Assembly (NCBI GenBank): GCA_964471225.1
Contig: CAYYEZ010000062.1
Coordinates: 1 to 64,000, forward strand
Reading direction: 5' to 3'
DNA: 64,000 nucleotides
Source of the DNA: JAGVJT01 sp964471225
Lineage (GTDB): Bacteria > Pseudomonadota > Gammaproteobacteria > Legionellales > Legionellaceae
Under the pieces are notes generated by a model. The model was not told the DNA's origin. It saw only the letters and a list, made by a program, of their open reading frames with translations, and did no database searches. Position numbers and translations under genes: made by a program. Of the stretch, positions 1 to 8,006 are shown in pieces; position 1 is the stretch's first letter, and each line of letters starts with the position of its first letter.

Positions 1-104
1 TTCCTGGGTATATGCTATCTTTAGCGCCTTAGTCATACGCTATTTATCTATCATTGCATTCTAGCAATGAGTGTACCTGAAATAACAGAGAGAATAAAAC
101 ACCC

Positions 105-1559
105 GTGAGCGCTCACACTCAACGTCCAGCTCCTCGTGAAGGAGAGTTTCATCGTGCATTAAAAGATAGGCATGTCCAATTGATTGCGTTGGGCGGTGTC
201 ATCGGTTCTGGATATTTTCTGGGAACAGGTGCCGTGATTCATGATGTCGGTCCTGCCGTCTGCTTTGCTTATCTCTTAGGCGGATTAATTATTTATCTGA
301 CGATGCTGTGTTTAGGTGAGCTTGCCGTAGCAATTCCTATTTCCGGCTCTTTTATCAATTACACTGCGGATTTTATTTCTCCGTCGCTTGCATGTGGGGT
401 CGGTTGGTCTTATTGGATAAGTTGGGTCGCCTACATTCCTGCAGAATGTCTGGCTGGCGGCATCATTATGGAATACTTTACTGGGGTAAATAGTTATATT
501 TGGGCAGTCGGGTTTGGATTTTTAATCACCTATACAAATGTAGTCAAAGTTGGAACTTTTGGCGAAATTGAATTTTGGTTGGCACTCACTAAAGTTTTAG
601 CGTTATTCGCTTTCGTTATTCTTGCCTTACTGATTTTTTTTGGCGTGATTGGAAAGCCTGGCGCAAGTTTTATCGGCGGGCGTTATTTTTTAGATAATGG
701 CGGTCTATTTCCAAACGGGGTCATGCCTTTTTTGACTGCGATGGTCCTTCTGTTGGTAAATTACCAAGGCTCAGAAATTATTGGCCTTGCTGCAGGAGAG
801 TCTATTGATCCGGCGAGAATGATTCCAAGAGCGATTCGTAACGTCACTTTTCGAATTTTGTTTATCTATATTGTCCCTATTTTCTGCTTGGTTTCGATTT
901 ATCCCTGGCAAGAGGCTGATCTCGCTAACTCAGTATTCGCCGAAGCACTCCAATTTCACGGTCAAAAATGGGCAGGCATTGTAACGAGTATTGTCACACT
1001 CTGCGCGACACTATCATGCTCAAACTCGGGTGTGTATGGTATCGTTCGTTCTTTGCACGCACTGGCAAGAAATGGCATGGCGCCACGAAGCCTGGCTAAA
1101 CTCAATCGCAATGCTGTACCCCAAAATGCAGGGATTGTCACACTCGTTTCAATCTGGATCCTTCTTTTGGTCAGTTATTTCTTTGGTAAATCTACTCTTT
1201 ACATTGCGCTGTTACTTGTTTCAGGTTTCACTGGTGCGATTTCCTGGATATCTTTATGCTGGGCTCAAATTAACTTCAGAAAACGCCTCATCAAGCAGGG
1301 CTATACCACCGACGATTTACGCTATAAAACGCCAGGCTCGCCTTATACCGGAATTGTTGCGATTATCTTAATGCTTGGCTGTTTAATTTTTCTGAGCCTA
1401 AATAATGATCCGGAGTACCGTGTCGCCTTTTGGATAGGTATTTTCATTACGCTTTTTCCGATGATTGTTTATCGAATAATCGGCAGCAGATCACGCCAAG
1501 CGATGCAAAAACAATACCAAGATCACACCCAGTTTCATGATTTATTTCCACCGAAATAA
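105..1559 (+). CDS. APC-family amino-acid permease
   Basis: Inner-membrane amino-acid transporter of 484 residues, the usual length for the amino acid-polyamine-organocation superfamily. A short polar N-terminus leads into the hallmark first helix (IALGGVIGSGYFLGTG, residues about 27-42), whose unwound glycine-rich turn binds the substrate amino group in this family. About 12 hydrophobic segments follow, ending in a polar tail. The IGSGYFLG signature and the later GESIDPARMIPRAI stretch are closest to the AAT subgroup (lysine, aromatic, proline and GABA permeases), but the substrate cannot be read from sequence. GTG start with a modest AGAGAG about 12 bases upstream. It stands alone, convergent with the exporter gene that follows. 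Such permeases are common in amino-acid-dependent intracellular bacteria. Confidence 0.9.
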   Translation: MSAHTQRPAPREGEFHRALKDRHVQLIALGGVIGSGYFLGTGAVIHDVGPAVCFAYLLGGLIIYLTMLCLGELAVAIPISGSFINYTADFISPSLACGVGWSYWISWVAYIPAECLAGGIIMEYFTGVNSYIWAVGFGFLITYTNVVKVGTFGEIEFWLALTKVLALFAFVILALLIFFGVIGKPGASFIGGRYFLDNGGLFPNGVMPFLTAMVLLLVNYQGSEIIGLAAGESIDPARMIPRAIRNVTFRILFIYIVPIFCLVSIYPWQEADLANSVFAEALQFHGQKWAGIVTSIVTLCATLSCSNSGVYGIVRSLHALARNGMAPRSLAKLNRNAVPQNAGIVTLVSIWILLLVSYFFGKSTLYIALLLVSGFTGAISWISLCWAQINFRKRLIKQGYTTDDLRYKTPGSPYTGIVAIILMLGCLIFLSLNNDPEYRVAFWIGIFITLFPMIVYRIIGSRSRQAMQKQYQDHTQFHDLFPPK

Positions 1560-1611
1560 ATTAACATTGGGTTTCTCATTTTTAATGGGGGATTTTAAAC
1601 TATTGAAGAAG

Positions 1612-2514
1612 TCATGGCTTTTCAAGCGGATTGACTTGGTCTTGTAACTTGAGTTTTGTTGGTAATCTAGAGCTAAAAAGATTAATACACAGACCAGACA
1701 ATACTAACATACCAGCTAATATTTTCCAGGAGTACAGCGGTTCGTGTAAAATCAAAACAGAGCCGATGATCGCAAAAATCGGCACTAAAAAAGTAAACGG
1801 AACAAGCATACTTATCGCATATCGCCCTAATAGCGAATTCCACAAGCCATAACCAACCCAAGTAGATGCATATGCGATATAAAGCACGGAAATTAGACCC
1901 TCTGATGAAATATGACGAAGCTCGTAAAAAGTATCCAGCCCTTCCATGCACAACACCAACACACATAATGGAATAAACGCAATAAAGCTCCCCCAAACGA
2001 CGAGCCCCATAGGATCTACTTGGCCCATTTTTTTAATCAAAAGAGACCCCAGCCCCCAAGATAATGACGCACACAAAATCAAGACCAAACCAAGAGCAGA
2101 AACTTCGCCACCTACGTGCATAAACACAACCGCGACACCAGAGAAAGCAACAAGTGCTCCGATGATTTGCCATCCCAAAATACGCTCTTTCAAAATCAGT
2201 GAGGCAAAAAAAAGACTAAAGAAAACTTGGACCTGAACTAATAATCCGGCAAGTCCAGGAGTCACACCTGCCTTAATACCTAAAAATAAAAATAAAAACT
2301 GTAATGCAAAAATAAGCAACCCATAAGCAACCAGTAACTTTATTGAAGTTTTTGGCAACCTAAAAAATAACAAAGCTGGAACTGAGGCAAAGAAAAAGCG
2401 CAAGGCGCACAGCATCAGCGGCGACATATCTTGAAGTGCAAACTGAATAAAAATAAAGTTAAAACCCCAGATTGCGGCAAGAAATAACGCAGAAAACATA
2501 TGAAAAACATGCAT
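1612..2514 (-). CDS. DMT-superfamily (EamA-type) transporter
   Basis: Inner-membrane protein of about 300 residues with ten predicted hydrophobic helices in two EamA-like halves, typical of the drug/metabolite transporter superfamily (metabolite or drug efflux; substrate unknown). The first helix carries the usual AAIWGFNFIFIQFAL pattern, and the second half repeats the fold from LCASLSWGLGSLLIKKMG. The frame is open to 2559, but that would overlap the upstream methyltransferase by 35 bases and add a polar extension foreign to the family. The ATG at 2514 puts helix 1 at the N-terminus and leaves a 10-base gap, so it is preferred. It probably shares a transcript with the methyltransferase and dehydratase upstream. 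Confidence 0.85.
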   Translation of the reverse strand: MHVFHMFSALFLAAIWGFNFIFIQFALQDMSPLMLCALRFFFASVPALLFFRLPKTSIKLLVAYGLLIFALQFLFLFLGIKAGVTPGLAGLLVQVQVFFSLFFASLILKERILGWQIIGALVAFSGVAVVFMHVGGEVSALGLVLILCASLSWGLGSLLIKKMGQVDPMGLVVWGSFIAFIPLCVLVLCMEGLDTFYELRHISSEGLISVLYIAYASTWVGYGLWNSLLGRYAISMLVPFTFLVPIFAIIGSVLILHEPLYSWKILAGMLVLSGLCINLFSSRLPTKLKLQDQVNPLEKP

Positions 2515-2524
2515 AAGATAAACT

Positions 2525-3196
2525 CTAGAAAGATTTTTTCCCTTTAAACAAAGCGACACAACCTATCACTTGAATTTCAACATTGTCTAAATATTTTTTT
2601 AACACATCTTGTAATGCCAATTGCGTATCATAACGATTGGAGAAAATGCCTTTACGATTATAAAATTTCATTAACGCGCGACTCGCTGGCGTGTGTAATC
2701 GTTCATCGGAAAGAATAGTAGCACCAAATAAAATACCGCCTAATTTTAACATGTTCACGATATGCTCTAGCACAACAGACTTTGCATGCATGCTGCCTGG
2801 CAAGCAGTGGAGTAAGTAGTTCATGGAAATCGAGCTAAATTGCTCCTTCAACGCGTCTTGAGGCTTAAAAATATCCGCTTGATACGACGTTGGAGATAAA
2901 TTGCATACTGCACGTTGTGCCGCTTTTAACGACATCGGACTCATATCCATCAGTGCTAGTCTTGCATCCGTTGGCCAATGATTATGTTTAAGGTAGTACC
3001 CCGTTCCCACTCCAATATCTAAATGATGACTTGTTGTGTATTTTATATACTGTTCAAGTTGATACCGTTTAGGGCATCGCCAAATCCAACGATTAGAAAA
3101 ATGTATCACAGACAAGTTATAGATAGATAATAAAAAGCGAGTATACGCGGCATAGCCTGCTTTAATATCATCTTCTGAGACATATAACTCTGTCAC
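2525..3196 (-). CDS. Class I SAM-dependent methyltransferase
   Basis: Protein of 223 residues with a Rossmann methyltransferase core. Motif I (LDIGVGTGYYL, around residue 58) binds S-adenosylmethionine, an acidic second strand (ALMDMSP) would contact the ribose, and later strands are recognisable (SISMNYLLHCLPG, LKLGGILFGATIL). The substrate is not evident. It is probably cytoplasmic, with no signal peptide or membrane helix. GTG start with a good GGAGG seven bases upstream, lying inside the end of the preceding dehydratase gene, whose stop is two bases away, so the two are translationally coupled. That coupling suggests a role in surface-sugar or lipid modification, but this is inference. 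Confidence 0.8.
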   Translation of the reverse strand: MTELYVSEDDIKAGYAAYTRFLLSIYNLSVIHFSNRWIWRCPKRYQLEQYIKYTTSHHLDIGVGTGYYLKHNHWPTDARLALMDMSPMSLKAAQRAVCNLSPTSYQADIFKPQDALKEQFSSISMNYLLHCLPGSMHAKSVVLEHIVNMLKLGGILFGATILSDERLHTPASRALMKFYNRKGIFSNRYDTQLALQDVLKKYLDNVEIQVIGCVALFKGKKSF

Positions 3197-3198
3197 AG

Positions 3199-5064
3199 CT
3201 ATACCTCCGCTAATAGCTCACAACGGAACTCTGGCACAAGGCTCTTCAATAAAATGAGCAGCTCCATATGTTGGTGAGTGCTACAAGCCGAGTTAATCAT
3301 ACGTAACGTCTGTGTCAGCTCATTCCAATCAATCTCTCTAAATTTTGCTTTAAATAACTTTTCATGTTCAGTTTGCACTAATTGTTCGGAGGGATGAAAT
3401 AATTCCTCAAATAACTTTTCACCAGGACGAAGGCCAGTATACTGAATTTGAATATCCTTACCAGGAGTCTTACCTGCCAAGCGGATCATCTGCTCAGCCA
3501 AATAATTGATTTTAATAGGCTCGCCCATGTCTAACACAAAAATTTCACCACCATTACCACTTACCATCGATTGTAAGATTAGCTGGCACGCCTCTGGAAT
3601 CGTCATAAAATATCGTTGAATATCAGGGTGTGTGACAGTAAGAGGCCCGCCTCTTTCCAGCTGCTTTTGAAAAAGAGGAACGACACTTCCAACAGATCCT
3701 AAAACGTTTCCAAAGCGCACGGTGATAAATTGCGTGTCCACACGTGAATTTAAATTCTGGCAATAAATCTCAGCAACACGTTTTGTCGTTCCCATGACAT
3801 TGGTTGGATTGACCGCTTTATCAGTAGAAATCAAAATAAATTTCTTCGCGTTCACATGGACACTGGCTTCAGCAACAATTTGCGTTCCGATAATATTATT
3901 TCTCACCGCAACACGAACCTGATTTTCCAACATGGGGACATGCTTGTAGGCGGCCGCATGAAAGACAACTTCGGGCTTCGCATTCCGAAAAACATCGCCA
4001 ACAGCGACACTATCCACCACACTCGTCAATGCAACCTCAATGATCACATGCGGAAAAGCTTGACGCATTTCTTGTTCGATGTTGTATAAGTTATATTCGT
4101 TATTGTCCAAAAGACAAAGCTTTTGTGGCTTTAAACGTGCAATTTGCCGACACAACTCGGCACCAATCGAGCCTCCAGCCCCCGTCACTAATACACTGTG
4201 ATTTTCTATAAACGCTGCGATTTTTTCCCAGCTTAATTCGACCTGATCTCGACCCAGTAAATCTTCGATGTTCACTTTACGTAAGTCATTCACTTCGACA
4301 TGCCCAGAAGCAAGCGCTTGGAGACTAGGTAGCGTGCGGAATGGAATATTACACAGCTCACAGAATCCAACAATACGACGCATTTCCGACGAGCCAACAG
4401 AGGGAATCGCAATAAAAATTAAATCTGCTTGGCACTGCACAACCAACTCAGGGAGTTGAGCAATTGTTCCAAGGACACGCACACCGTGGACCTCTAAACC
4501 ACGCTTGTTTTTTTGATCATCAACAAATCCAACTGGAATATACGCATTGGAACGTTTTAAATCTCTCACGAGACCTTCGCCGGCAAGTCCCGCCCCCACG
4601 ATCAACACTCGCTTTGGTTCTTCACGTTTAGAGGTGCGTTGTTTAATATCACTGTAATAGCGCGCAATTAAACGGCCTGAGCATAACAAACCAGTCAAAA
4701 TCAAAGCATATAGTGGAAAAATAGAGCGAGGTACGTCCTGGAGCAATCCGCACAAATATAACGCTGGAACAACCATCAAAGTAGCGGTCACTGTAGCACG
4801 CAAAATACGCGTTAAATCTCCAAGAGAAGAAAAGCGCCACAATCCTCGATAAACTTTGAATGTGTAATAGCAAGCAGTTTGAATCAAAGTCAAACATAAC
4901 AACGCAGACAAGACAGAAGGCGTAATTTTACTCACCACCGTGGTATGAAGATTATATTTCACCCAATAAGCAAGCAACCAAGACACAGGGATTGCAGAAA
5001 CATCAAAAACAATGAAAGGCAACTTCGCATAGAGCTTTTGAAAAAACGCGCTGAACTTATCCAT
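3199..5064 (-). CDS. Membrane-anchored nucleotide-sugar 4,6-dehydratase (CapD/WbpM/FlaA1 large type)
   Basis: About 621 residues with the layout of the large WbpM/CapD family, which makes 4-keto-6-deoxy sugars from UDP-GlcNAc for O-antigen or capsule. Four membrane helices occupy residues about 10-125. A first Rossmann domain (VLIVGAGLAGEGL, about 154) is followed by the catalytic extended SDR domain with NAD motif TGAGGSIGAEL (about 290). The active-site segment reads STDKAVNPTNVMGTTK: Ser413, Met424, Lys428. Met in place of the usual SDR Tyr is the known SMK variant of this family, so it is not a defect. The frame is open to 5145, but the ATG at 5064 gives the family's normal N-terminus. 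It heads a minus-strand run with the methyltransferase and transporter. Confidence 0.9.
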   Translation of the reverse strand: MDKFSAFFQKLYAKLPFIVFDVSAIPVSWLLAYWVKYNLHTTVVSKITPSVLSALLCLTLIQTACYYTFKVYRGLWRFSSLGDLTRILRATVTATLMVVPALYLCGLLQDVPRSIFPLYALILTGLLCSGRLIARYYSDIKQRTSKREEPKRVLIVGAGLAGEGLVRDLKRSNAYIPVGFVDDQKNKRGLEVHGVRVLGTIAQLPELVVQCQADLIFIAIPSVGSSEMRRIVGFCELCNIPFRTLPSLQALASGHVEVNDLRKVNIEDLLGRDQVELSWEKIAAFIENHSVLVTGAGGSIGAELCRQIARLKPQKLCLLDNNEYNLYNIEQEMRQAFPHVIIEVALTSVVDSVAVGDVFRNAKPEVVFHAAAYKHVPMLENQVRVAVRNNIIGTQIVAEASVHVNAKKFILISTDKAVNPTNVMGTTKRVAEIYCQNLNSRVDTQFITVRFGNVLGSVGSVVPLFQKQLERGGPLTVTHPDIQRYFMTIPEACQLILQSMVSGNGGEIFVLDMGEPIKINYLAEQMIRLAGKTPGKDIQIQYTGLRPGEKLFEELFHPSEQLVQTEHEKLFKAKFREIDWNELTQTLRMINSACSTHQHMELLILLKSLVPEFRCELLAEV

Positions 5065-5190
5065 AATCACCACAAGCAATATAATCCATCTATCCGTTAT
5101 ACTATACCCAAGAGATGATAAAATGCAATTCAGTGTGAAGCACACCTTAAGTCGTATCCAATAAGAAAAGGACTTTTAAAGCCAATCTGT

Positions 5191-5216
5191 TTTAAATTTA
5201 ACTTTTGTGATAAAAT
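5191..5216 (+). promoter_or_regulatory. Possible PmrA-like box and -10 upstream of the HAD-like gene
   Basis: At 5191-5206 the sequence TTTAA-AT-TT-AA-CTTTT resembles the half-site/TT/half-site plan of the Legionella/Coxiella PmrA box (cTTAA-N2-TT-N2-cTTAA). The first half fits; the second matches at only three of five positions. A TAAAAT at 5211-5216 could be a -10 element. In AT-rich DNA such a match can be chance, so this is weak. Confidence 0.2.
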
Positions 5217-5228
5217 TTCGACTTTTAG

Positions 5229-6200
5229 ATGTGCACGTTTGAGATGAAACATAAAGTTGTCTATCTATTGCTTGATTTTGATGGTGTATTGGCTCTGTAT
5301 TTAAGTCAGCTAAACCCTGAGTCAGAGGTTTATCAAAAAAAACTCGCTAGCATTAAAGAAATCCACAGATCAAAATTCGAGTTATTTGCAAAAACAATGT
5401 TTAACGTCATAGAAAATCGTCTTGACTTGAGCACTAATAACACAGATTTAGTAATTCTCGCTGTCGGATCCGGCCGACAAACACGTCAGCATGATGCCTA
5501 TTCATCCGAGTTTAACGATCATAACGGTCTTTGCTTTCCCTTATTTGCGGATCTTGCTGAAAAAAATGGATGGCAATTTAATTGTCTACTCATGCCTGAT
5601 TGTCCACACTCTCCCTATACATTTGAAAACTTAGGTAAAACAATGGGACCTTTTGAAAAAAATACGCGAGGTCGACATGTTTTAAAAAAAGACACTTATT
5701 CTGATGACTTATTTTGGCCGGAAAACAAACAGCTATTAAATGAAGGGAAAAAAGATCTTTTAGCCATCCATCTTGCCTACATTGAACAATATTACCCAGC
5801 GTCAAAATATGATGTCACTTTGGAGTTTTGGGATGATGATCCTCTGCATATCAAAACATTTAGGGCCTACGCAGAAAGATATCGATCGACACTTTCGGTA
5901 TCACTTGTGACGCGTCATTTTGATTGGACTGAGACAGCAAATAAATTTGACGGAAACGAAGAGTCCTTCACGCTTGCACTAGAGCAACACATCGATACTC
6001 AAATACATCATCCCTTAAAAAATCCTCCTCGTTTAGGATCATTTTCATTTTGGGGTACAGAGACAGCTAAAGCCCGCGCTGAATTGAATATTCCATACTC
6101 TTGGTTGGCCATCGGTTTTTCTGCATTTTTTTTAACTTATGCATTAATGAATCCGCAAGAACGTCAAACCGGCGACTTTAAACCAAAAAGCATATATTGA
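5229..6200 (+). CDS. Unidentified HAD-like protein with C-terminal membrane segment
   Basis: Protein of 323 residues with no family I can name. The N-terminus reads LLLDFDGVLA (Asp16, Asp18), the nucleophile motif I of HAD phosphohydrolases. An SGR follows LVILAVG (motif II-like), and EFWDDDPLHI (Asp202-204) resembles acidic motif IV. The region between is not a standard cap domain. One hydrophobic segment near the C-terminus (about 291-308, SWLAIGFSAFFLTYALM) could anchor it in a membrane. The start may be Met1 or Met6; neither has a clear ribosome-binding site. It is divergent from the dehydratase operon, and its 3' end overlaps the convergent glycosyltransferase gene by 37 bases. It could be a polysaccharide-locus phosphatase or a secreted effector; the sequence does not decide. 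Confidence 0.7.
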   Translation: MCTFEMKHKVVYLLLDFDGVLALYLSQLNPESEVYQKKLASIKEIHRSKFELFAKTMFNVIENRLDLSTNNTDLVILAVGSGRQTRQHDAYSSEFNDHNGLCFPLFADLAEKNGWQFNCLLMPDCPHSPYTFENLGKTMGPFEKNTRGRHVLKKDTYSDDLFWPENKQLLNEGKKDLLAIHLAYIEQYYPASKYDVTLEFWDDDPLHIKTFRAYAERYRSTLSVSLVTRHFDWTETANKFDGNEESFTLALEQHIDTQIHHPLKNPPRLGSFSFWGTETAKARAELNIPYSWLAIGFSAFFLTYALMNPQERQTGDFKPKSIY

Positions 6201-7636
6201 TATGTCGTGTGATCTGGATTATCACTTCTAAATACATTCAAAAGTTGGTATTGCGCAGTCTCAGAAAGCACCTTCTTTAAACACATATCAGCAGGTGTGT
6301 ATTCTGTATACCCATCGTGTATCCATGCAGTCAGAATAATATAGCTCGGATGTCTATCTAATAGGGTTTGGCAAAAATGTGTGTAACGCTCTGCTATAGG
6401 GGTATGCCCCATCTCGAGATTATTTAAACAGTAAGAATCAATAAAATTTAATTCTGGGTGTAAATAAGGAATAAGCCCGCTATCGGCCAAAACTATATTT
6501 TGCTTAGGGTGAGCATATTTTGAAAGCCAATGAGAAACTTCTCGCCTGAGGCGCTCGCCAGCGGCAGGATTCTTTGTAAAATGTCGATAAGCTTCAAGCG
6601 ACATTTTAGGAATGGCACAAAACAGTAATACAGCACTTAAAACATAAACTAAACGCGGCTGTTGCACAGCACTTGCTAATCCGAGCGTAGCTAAAGAAAA
6701 AAGAAGTGCCAATGCGGGAAGAAACAAACGATTATCGAAGGCCACCACAGGATCTGAAGTCCAACAAAATACTAGATAAAAAACACTAGGTAAAATAAGA
6801 AACGAGTAAACTCGTCGATAAGAAGGTTGCCTCAAAAGAGGGAGTGTACAACATAAAAAAGGCCACGCTAATTTCAGATAACGCGCATCTAAAACACCCA
6901 TAAACTCAGTCGACGTTGCTTTACAATAAACAGAGTTTGGAAATAAATAGCCAAAATAAAACCAACGCCAGAAAAAATAAGGAAAATACACTATTGCGAA
7001 AAAACCGATTAAATAAAAGCATCGCAGTTTGAAATTTGGCTGGCGAAAAGCATACGCACCATACACTAAAAAGTAACCTAAAGCGAGCACACTACCCTCA
7101 GGCCTTGTGAGTGCTAACAATGCAAATAAAACCCCCGCCGTCGAGATATCTTGAGTGGATTGATATTCTAAAGCTTTTAAAAGATGGTAGACTGCAAAAA
7201 TGAGAACGCATTGATAAAAGGTCGTCTCCAGCCCACTCACAGCCCAAATAACCTGTCCTCGATACATTAATAACCAAATCACAGGAATAACAGCGTATCT
7301 TATCCCTGCAAGATGTTTTGTAAGAAGAAAAATACCAATAGACAATCCAAGTAAACTCGCGACTCCGACCATTTTTAAGCCGAACACAGGATCTATCTGT
7401 AACCACTCCAGAAAACGCGCAATCAGTAAAAAACTAAAATTAGAGTACCCTTCAACGGGCACCTCCCCCATGTTCCACAACAATACACCATGCGAGTCCC
7501 AATACTTTGCGTAACGCAGAGTAATATACATATCATCGATGGTAAAACGCCAAATAGCCTGTATTTGAAAAACAAGCAGATAAACAACAAGTATGCTCAA
7601 AAAACTTAAAAAAAGTATTCGTGCGACTGATTGCAT
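6164..7636 (-). CDS. GT-C-type polytopic membrane glycosyltransferase
   Basis: About 490 residues with a signal-anchor helix followed by an acidic loop (TIDDMYITLRYAKY) and the segment NMGEVPVEGYSNFSFLL. These are typical of GT-C enzymes that use polyprenyl-phosphate-linked sugars on the periplasmic side; the paired Asp in the first loop is the catalytic/metal site in such families. Ten or more hydrophobic helices follow, then a soluble C-terminal domain of about 130 residues. The nearest type recalled is the AftB/PMT-like group; donor and acceptor are unknown. The frame is open to a GTG at 7669, but the ATG at 7636 sits directly before the first helix and is preferred; its AAAGAAA ribosome-binding site is weak. 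The context suggests late modification of a surface glycan or lipid A. Confidence 0.75.
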   Translation of the reverse strand: MQSVARILFLSFLSILVVYLLVFQIQAIWRFTIDDMYITLRYAKYWDSHGVLLWNMGEVPVEGYSNFSFLLIARFLEWLQIDPVFGLKMVGVASLLGLSIGIFLLTKHLAGIRYAVIPVIWLLMYRGQVIWAVSGLETTFYQCVLIFAVYHLLKALEYQSTQDISTAGVLFALLALTRPEGSVLALGYFLVYGAYAFRQPNFKLRCFYLIGFFAIVYFPYFFWRWFYFGYLFPNSVYCKATSTEFMGVLDARYLKLAWPFLCCTLPLLRQPSYRRVYSFLILPSVFYLVFCWTSDPVVAFDNRLFLPALALLFSLATLGLASAVQQPRLVYVLSAVLLFCAIPKMSLEAYRHFTKNPAAGERLRREVSHWLSKYAHPKQNIVLADSGLIPYLHPELNFIDSYCLNNLEMGHTPIAERYTHFCQTLLDRHPSYIILTAWIHDGYTEYTPADMCLKKVLSETAQYQLLNVFRSDNPDHTTYQYMLFGLKSPV

Positions 7637-7721
7637 TTTCTTTAATTTATAAGGAATGCATAATGACACAATACATCACTTCAGGTATGATTACACTCAA
7701 TTTTGTACTCATAAGATCACC

Positions 7722-8006
7722 ATGCGCACGCTTCTTAAACGTTATTTAAACTCAATCATCCGTCGCATCGGTTTTCCTCGCCTGTACCAAATAAAATGTC
7801 TAATTGAGCGACATACCAAACTACACAATCGGTTCATCCGTCTCTTTACTTTTTATCCCGGTGTATTGCTGTATTTTAAAAGACAAGGTGAAGAGCGATT
7901 AGTCTTCCCTTATCAACCTAGAAGGTTGAACATGACCTCTAAAGAAGTGCAACAAATGTATCGCATACTCAAACAGACTTCGAGCAACCATGCGCATCGT
8001 CATTGA
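7722..8006 (+). CDS. Small basic hypothetical protein preceding the two-domain glycosyltransferase
   Basis: About 94 residues if started at the ATG at 7722; the frame is open back to 7656. It is strongly basic (RRIGFPRLYQIKCLIERH), with an amphipathic N-terminus and the motif FYPGVLLYFKRQGEERLVFPYQP. No family is recognised. Its end overlaps the start of the following glycosyltransferase by 17 bases, suggesting translational coupling and a helper or membrane-tethering role. No convincing ribosome-binding site is visible, so the start, and to a lesser degree coding status, are uncertain. Confidence 0.5.
   Translation: MRTLLKRYLNSIIRRIGFPRLYQIKCLIERHTKLHNRFIRLFTFYPGVLLYFKRQGEERLVFPYQPRRLNMTSKEVQQMYRILKQTSSNHAHRH

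Noticed and set aside
1..104. Small hairpin CATTGC-ATTCTA-GCAATG (52-69) as a terminator of an upstream gene
   Set aside because: Six weak pairs with no T run; no gene end is visible in the window to support it.
3790..3835. Loss of the catalytic Tyr in the dehydratase as a sign of inactivity
   Set aside because: Met at this position is the known SMK variant of large WbpM/CapD enzymes.
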